Assembly (NCBI GenBank): GCA_945919075.1
Contig: CAMEIX010000003.1
Coordinates: 114,682-178,681, forward strand
Direction: 5' to 3'
DNA length: 64,000 nt
Origin: an uncultured Lachnospiraceae bacterium
GTDB lineage: Bacteria > Bacillota > Clostridia > Lachnospirales > Lachnospiraceae
Shown here: piece after piece, positions 60,108-64,000 of the stretch
Layout: each line of letters begins with the position of its first letter
Position numbering within the stretch: the first letter of the stretch is position 1
The notes under the pieces: model-generated
Told to the model about the DNA's origin: nothing
The model's input: only the letters and a program-made list of their open reading frames with translations
The model's database searches: none
Translations under genes and position numbers: made by a program

Positions 60108-61727
60108 CTACTTTTCAAGAACATATTTTACTGCATCTGCAAATTCCCTTGGAGTAGAATATTGCAGATTATGTCCCGGTCCATTAATAACCAGAAAATC
60201 AGAACTTGGAGCCTGAACAGCTTGTGCATATTCACGAATTGGATCAACCGGACACACCCAGTCACAGGAGCCCGATATAAAATACGCCGGCATCTCATAA
60301 TTTAATCCATAATCGTATATATTGAAATCAAAGGTAAAATCAAATAATTGCTGATTTAGTTTTACATATTCTTCCAGATCCCCAAGCTGCACAAGAAACC
60401 ACCTCAAATCATCGACTCCAAAATAAGGAGAGATAACCGCCATCCATGTAGCCTTATCACTAATTTCTATTGGGTGATATTGATAGACCTTATTACGAAG
60501 CTTCATTAGATTCTTCAGATTCTTCTCGCTTTCATACTTTTCATATGCATTTTCAAGTTCTGATGTATCTACTCCATTTGCTTGCGCTTTTGAAAGTGCA
60601 TCCAGGTAACTGTACATATCGGTTTCTTCCAAGGATATAACCTGTGCAGCACCAATATATGCATCCACTTTTTCCGGATACTTATGTGCATATATGCTGC
60701 CAAGAATTGTTCCGTAGGAATGGCCTAAAATGATTACCTTATCCTGCCCAAAACGCTCTCTGGCATAATCCACCAATTCATCCAAGTCCACAAGAGCCTG
60801 CTCAAAACTGGCGGTATCATTGTTCACATCTACATTTCTATTATGTATATATGTGCGTCCACAGCCCCTTTGATCCCATGCAATTACTGTATAATCGTCT
60901 ACCAGATAATCTGTAAACCCATAGGTAACATACCCATCCGGAGATGAAGGACCTCCATGAAGATAGATGATAACCGGATTATTCACATTTTCTCCGCGCA
61001 TAAGTATGTATTGTTCCTGTCCTCCAAGCATAATGTACCCGGCTTCATCTATACCATTTTTTACTAATTTGTAATGCTTAAAATAATTCACATCTCTGCA
61101 TCCAATTACAAAAATAACCAGAATCAACACCAGTGATATCAATACTACAGAAATCCACTTGAGAATTCTTGTTATAAGCTTCTTCTTTCTTTTTTCATAC
61201 ACCTCATTCTTATGCTGCAAATGTATTCCTATATGTCCTATACCAAGTATGATAACTGATGCAAGTAAAAATACATTTGAACCATAAATCCCAAGAAATA
61301 CAAAAGCAATGATTGGAAGAGTTGCTCCCGCTACCGGAATGCCAAGAAGTGAACTGTACATATCCATCATGGTATGTTCACTCCGAAAATAACGAACCCA
61401 GTAAATCTCATATAAAAGCATAAAAGCAAATGATATAACAAGCCATATAGCCCATATCGTTTTTCTTGGATTAAAGTCAGAAAAAATTAATACAAGCACA
61501 CAGGTAAGCACCTCGCCTATTCTTTCAAATGTAAGCAATATTTTATTTTCGTTTTTTGCACTTTCCTCATATCCTTCAGGTAAATGTCTTGTCCAGATAA
61601 TATTCGGAATAAATAACATCAAAAGGTATATTATACCCACATATGAAAATCCAAAATGAAACATTGTTTTCTCGTATAATCCAATTATCTTAGATGGTAA
61701 TTGGATTTTCCTTTCTTCCAGAAACAT
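60108..61727 (-). CDS. Membrane-anchored alpha/beta hydrolase (proline iminopeptidase-like)
   Basis: 539 residues. The N-terminal ~200 residues have about six hydrophobic helices. The C-terminal half is an alpha/beta hydrolase: IYLHGGPSSPDGY (oxyanion loop), VIAWDQRGCGRT, nucleophile elbow ILGHSYGTILG (Ser near 345), and a final INGPGHNLQY with the catalytic His. HGGP and DQRGxGxS/T motifs are typical of prolyl aminopeptidases; the true substrate is unknown. No good ribosome site was found before the ATG at 61727, so the start is uncertain; Met22 is an alternative. Confidence 0.8.
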   Translation of the reverse strand: MFLEERKIQLPSKIIGLYEKTMFHFGFSYVGIIYLLMLFIPNIIWTRHLPEGYEESAKNENKILLTFERIGEVLTCVLVLIFSDFNPRKTIWAIWLVISFAFMLLYEIYWVRYFRSEHTMMDMYSSLLGIPVAGATLPIIAFVFLGIYGSNVFLLASVIILGIGHIGIHLQHKNEVYEKRKKKLITRILKWISVVLISLVLILVIFVIGCRDVNYFKHYKLVKNGIDEAGYIMLGGQEQYILMRGENVNNPVIIYLHGGPSSPDGYVTYGFTDYLVDDYTVIAWDQRGCGRTYIHNRNVDVNNDTASFEQALVDLDELVDYARERFGQDKVIILGHSYGTILGSIYAHKYPEKVDAYIGAAQVISLEETDMYSYLDALSKAQANGVDTSELENAYEKYESEKNLKNLMKLRNKVYQYHPIEISDKATWMAVISPYFGVDDLRWFLVQLGDLEEYVKLNQQLFDFTFDFNIYDYGLNYEMPAYFISGSCDWVCPVDPIREYAQAVQAPSSDFLVINGPGHNLQYSTPREFADAVKYVLEK

Positions 61728-61834
61728 CTGGGTATTTCATGATATATTTTGAAAAGGCACTTTTTACGCAAAAGTTCTTTCAATCAAGATAATGGATTCT
61801 TCATTTTCTCCAATCATTTCAACAGACAATTTAT

Positions 61835-62282
61835 CTACTTTACAAGCAAAATGTCCACTTTTGTGTTTTCAATATCCACTTTTACACCTTCAATGTCCAC
61901 TTCTGCAAACCTTCCACTAATGTGCATCGAACGATTATGAAGTTCATTCTTTTCATCCAACAATAAATTTCTTAAAAACATTTCCAAATACTCAGTTGTC
62001 TCATGAACACCATTTTTTTAAATCGTTATAATTAGCTCTAACAAGCGCATTCCTAAAATACCATGCGTTCTCCGCAAAAATATCATTGGTTACGTCAAAT
62101 CCCAGCGCTCTAAGATACTTAATAAAAAATACTGCTGTAGTTCGTGTGTTTCCCTCGCCGAATACATGTATCTGCCATAATCTTGATACAAAGATTGCCA
62201 AGTGATGAATAATATCTTCCATACTCAGGTTTTTATAGCTAAAAATTGCAATAAAACGGCTATTTTTCGCACACGGGAACAT
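61835..62282 (-). pseudogene. Broken fic gene (N-truncated, frameshifted)
   Basis: The frame from 62282 gives FSYKNLSMEDIIHHLAIF and the Fic motif HVFGEGNTRTTAVFF, then DVTNDIFAENAWYFRNALVRANYNDLKK. It stops early because a run of seven A (62013-62019 on the other strand) has one A too many. In the shifted frame the protein continues NGVHETTEYLEMFLRNLLL to a TAG at 61835. The usual N-terminal ~100 residues are also missing. Fic proteins AMPylate target proteins; this copy is probably dead. Confidence 0.8.
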
Positions 62283-62297
62283 ATCTTTGTTTCATTT

Positions 62298-63551
62298 TTA
62301 GAGTTCCAAACTATGCTCATTTAACAAAAAATCATATATGCTCATCGTAAGGATTCCATCATTATCATGTAATGGTTTTACAACATCCTTCACAATAATA
62401 ATCTTCTTGAATGAATCATTCACATTTATAAGAGAGGCTTTTTCCTGTGCTCTCTTCTCTTCATCCGGTAGGCTAAAAGCAGACTGGATATAATATCTCT
62501 TGCTACCCATATTAGCAACAAAATCAATTTCAAGCTGTTTCTTTTCCTGCACGCCTTCTTCTGTTCTGCCTCGCTTCACAACCACACCAACATCAACCTG
62601 GTAGCCTCTCACACGAAGTTCATTATATATGATGTTTTCCATCAGATGCGTTTCTTCTACTTGACGGAATCCCAGTCTAGCATTTCGCAGACCCACATCT
62701 TCAAAATAATACTTGAGTGGGGTACCAATGTATTTTCTGCCCTTTACATCATACCTGTTTACTTCGTTGACTATGAACGCATCCTTCAAATGGTCAATAT
62801 AGGCTCTTATTGTATTAAGGCTAATATCCGACTGCATAACACTCCTAAAAGTTGCTTCTATTTTTGACGCATTCGTAAGGGAGCCAATGTTAGATGCCAG
62901 AATATTTATCAAGTCATTTATTTCCTGAACCTTTTCAATGTGGTTGCGCTCAATAATATCCTTTATATAGGTTTCTTCAAATAACCTAGTAAGGTACTCC
63001 ATTCTCTGCTCATCGGTAGCCATAGTGATTGTTAATGGCAATCCTCCAAAACTAACATAGGAACTCCAGCCTTCATATTTATCCCCATCAAATACTTCCA
63101 TGTATTCCCTAAAACTAACTGGGTAAACATGAACCTCATCACCACGTCCTCTAAATTCTGTAATGACATCTTTTGACAGGAATTTTGAATTGCTGCCAGT
63201 TACATAAACATCCACATTATGCATATGAAGAAATGAATTCAATACCGATACAAAGGCTGGCAGTAACTGCACTTCATCTAGAAAAATATAATACTGTCCA
63301 TCATCTGTCATTTGGCTCTTGGTATACTCAAGAAGTGTTCGTGGATCCCTATATTTCTCATTTTCAAACATATCTAACTCAATTGCGATAATATGGTCAT
63401 CCGCAACACCCTGTGTCTTAAGGTAATTTCTAAAAATATTAAACAAAAGATATGATTTCCCAGAACGTCTGATTCCTGTAATAACCTTTATCATCCCGTT
63501 GTGCATACGGTTTATTAACTTCTGTAGGTATATGTCTCTTTTTATTTCCAT
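62298..63551 (-). CDS. ATPase with DUF4143 domain
   Basis: 417 residues. AAA_14-type ATPase: VITGIRRSGKSYLLF (Walker A, about 22-36), YYIFLDEVQLLP (Walker B), DVYVTGSNSKFLS (sensor I). DUF4143 in the C-terminal half includes LENIIYNELRVRGYQVDVG-like MENIIYNELRVRGY, then LEIDFVANMGSKRYYIQSAFSL. GGAGG precedes the ATG at 63551. Function unknown; the family is common in accessory DNA. Confidence 0.85.
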   Translation of the reverse strand: MEIKRDIYLQKLINRMHNGMIKVITGIRRSGKSYLLFNIFRNYLKTQGVADDHIIAIELDMFENEKYRDPRTLLEYTKSQMTDDGQYYIFLDEVQLLPAFVSVLNSFLHMHNVDVYVTGSNSKFLSKDVITEFRGRGDEVHVYPVSFREYMEVFDGDKYEGWSSYVSFGGLPLTITMATDEQRMEYLTRLFEETYIKDIIERNHIEKVQEINDLINILASNIGSLTNASKIEATFRSVMQSDISLNTIRAYIDHLKDAFIVNEVNRYDVKGRKYIGTPLKYYFEDVGLRNARLGFRQVEETHLMENIIYNELRVRGYQVDVGVVVKRGRTEEGVQEKKQLEIDFVANMGSKRYYIQSAFSLPDEEKRAQEKASLINVNDSFKKIIIVKDVVKPLHDNDGILTMSIYDFLLNEHSLEL

Positions 63552-63563
63552 AATGCCTCCAAA

Positions 63564-63674
63564 TTGATAATTTAGGGATTTTATGCCCCTCTTTTTCAAT
63601 ATTATACTTCAACAACGAAATATTCTCAATCTATATTTTGATAATTTCAGGCATTTGTGCCCCTCTTTTTCAAT
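63564..63674. repeat. 37-bp imperfect direct repeat
   Basis: 63564-63600 and 63638-63674 match over about 37 bp with roughly five differences; both end in TGCCCCTCTTTTTCAAT. The second copy lies inside the C-terminal codons of the 63609 frame; the first lies just upstream of the DUF4143 gene. Confidence 0.65.
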
Positions 63675-63932
63675 GAGTATATCTTTAATGCGAACACAGG
63701 CAGTGTATTTGCTTATCCATTTAATATTTTTGCCATAAACGGCACATTTATTAAATGTGCAATATTGAAAATTGTCTACCACTACCAGTTCTATCCCGAC
63801 ACTTACTGGAATTTCTCTTTTTAACTCCTTTTCTAACACATTTTTCGTATTTGGTGTAAATACGAAATGGTCGAAAAACTGCGTAAAATCAAGGATTTCT
63901 AGGTATCGGTGCAACATAGCAACACACAGCAC
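63609..63932 (-). CDS. Hypothetical protein, possibly a fragment
   Basis: 107 residues from a GTG with no clear ribosome site. The frame remains open for 14 more codons upstream to a stop. It reads LHRYLEILDFTQFFDHFVFTPNTKNVLEKELKREIPVSVGIELVVVDN. No family was recognised. The last 12 residues lie in one copy of a 37-bp direct repeat. Confidence 0.35.
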   Translation of the reverse strand: MLCVAMLHRYLEILDFTQFFDHFVFTPNTKNVLEKELKREIPVSVGIELVVVDNFQYCTFNKCAVYGKNIKWISKYTACVRIKDILIEKEGHKCLKLSKYRLRIFRC

Positions 63933-64000
63933 TCCACATGGCTCGATACGATAGGCTGAATGTCTTTGCTATTTTTCTGTTTATGGGAACAAATCCACAG

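Noticed and set aside
61749..61940. 63-codon plus-strand frame
   Set aside because: Antisense to the shifted C-terminal part of the broken fic gene.

Overview
The window looks like chromosome from a Lachnospiraceae-type Clostridia (Firmicutes, moderate GC, strong GGAGG-type ribosome sites). The evidence is a type III glutamine synthetase, a split GlgC/GlgD pair, SpoVG, IreB-RuvX-DUF1292 next to RNase J, MtaB, a His-less HPr-like protein, ThiI next to a cysteine desulfurase, and a DnaD/DnaI helicase-loader pair. Most genes lie on the minus strand. No rRNA, CRISPR array or complete transposon was seen; one complete tRNA (Gln, CTG anticodon) is present.

Region 1-5.2 kb is accessory DNA. It holds an incomplete Ser/Thr kinase with an HTH partner, a nucleotidyltransferase remnant, and a three-gene operon (J-domain membrane protein, Cys-rich membrane protein, Lgt paralogue). 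That operon has a consensus promoter whose spacer carries a palindrome, and a divergent XRE regulator. A MNT-HEPN toxin-antitoxin pair follows, sandwiched between the intact tRNA-Gln and a 50-bp copy of the tRNA's 3' part. This is the signature of integration at a tRNA gene, although no integrase is visible.

Region 5.3-26.4 kb is a conserved housekeeping block. It contains glnN, the wobble-uridine pair TrhP/TrmR with a MltG-like stub, YlbF, RNase J, DUF1292, RuvX, IreB, MtaB, the HPr-like gene, ThiI with its cysteine desulfurase, RsmE, PrmA, Mfd, Pth, SpoVG and glycogen GlgC/GlgD. RNA modification and translation maintenance dominate.

Region 26.6-32.4 kb reads on the plus strand: murC, then a dense cluster of DnaA-box-like 9-mers directly upstream of dnaD and the DnaI-like loader, then prs and queT. 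The queT leader is structured and may be a riboswitch.

Region 32.4-47.7 kb is mainly minus strand. It has a DUF3592 protein, a long imperfect hairpin element, a large anchored protein with a C39-like but apparently inactive C-terminal domain, a methyltransferase, and a five-gene envelope-polysaccharide operon (AI-2E-type permease, O-antigen-ligase-like protein, MBOAT acyltransferase, SGNH-like partner, degenerate-GGDEF/EAL protein). Then come an RluA-type enzyme and a stand-alone nuclease-like protein. These last two sit between two diverged copies of a noncoding element built from GCGCTGA/TCAGCGC motifs whose spacing is conserved to one base.

Region 47.7-64 kb carries a two-component system, an aldo/keto reductase, an MBL hydrolase, a HerA-like ATPase, a GH26-like protein, an aquaporin, a sucrose/fructan module (GH32, membrane protein, sodium:solute symporter with a palindromic operator), a membrane alpha/beta hydrolase, a broken fic gene and a DUF4143 ATPase.
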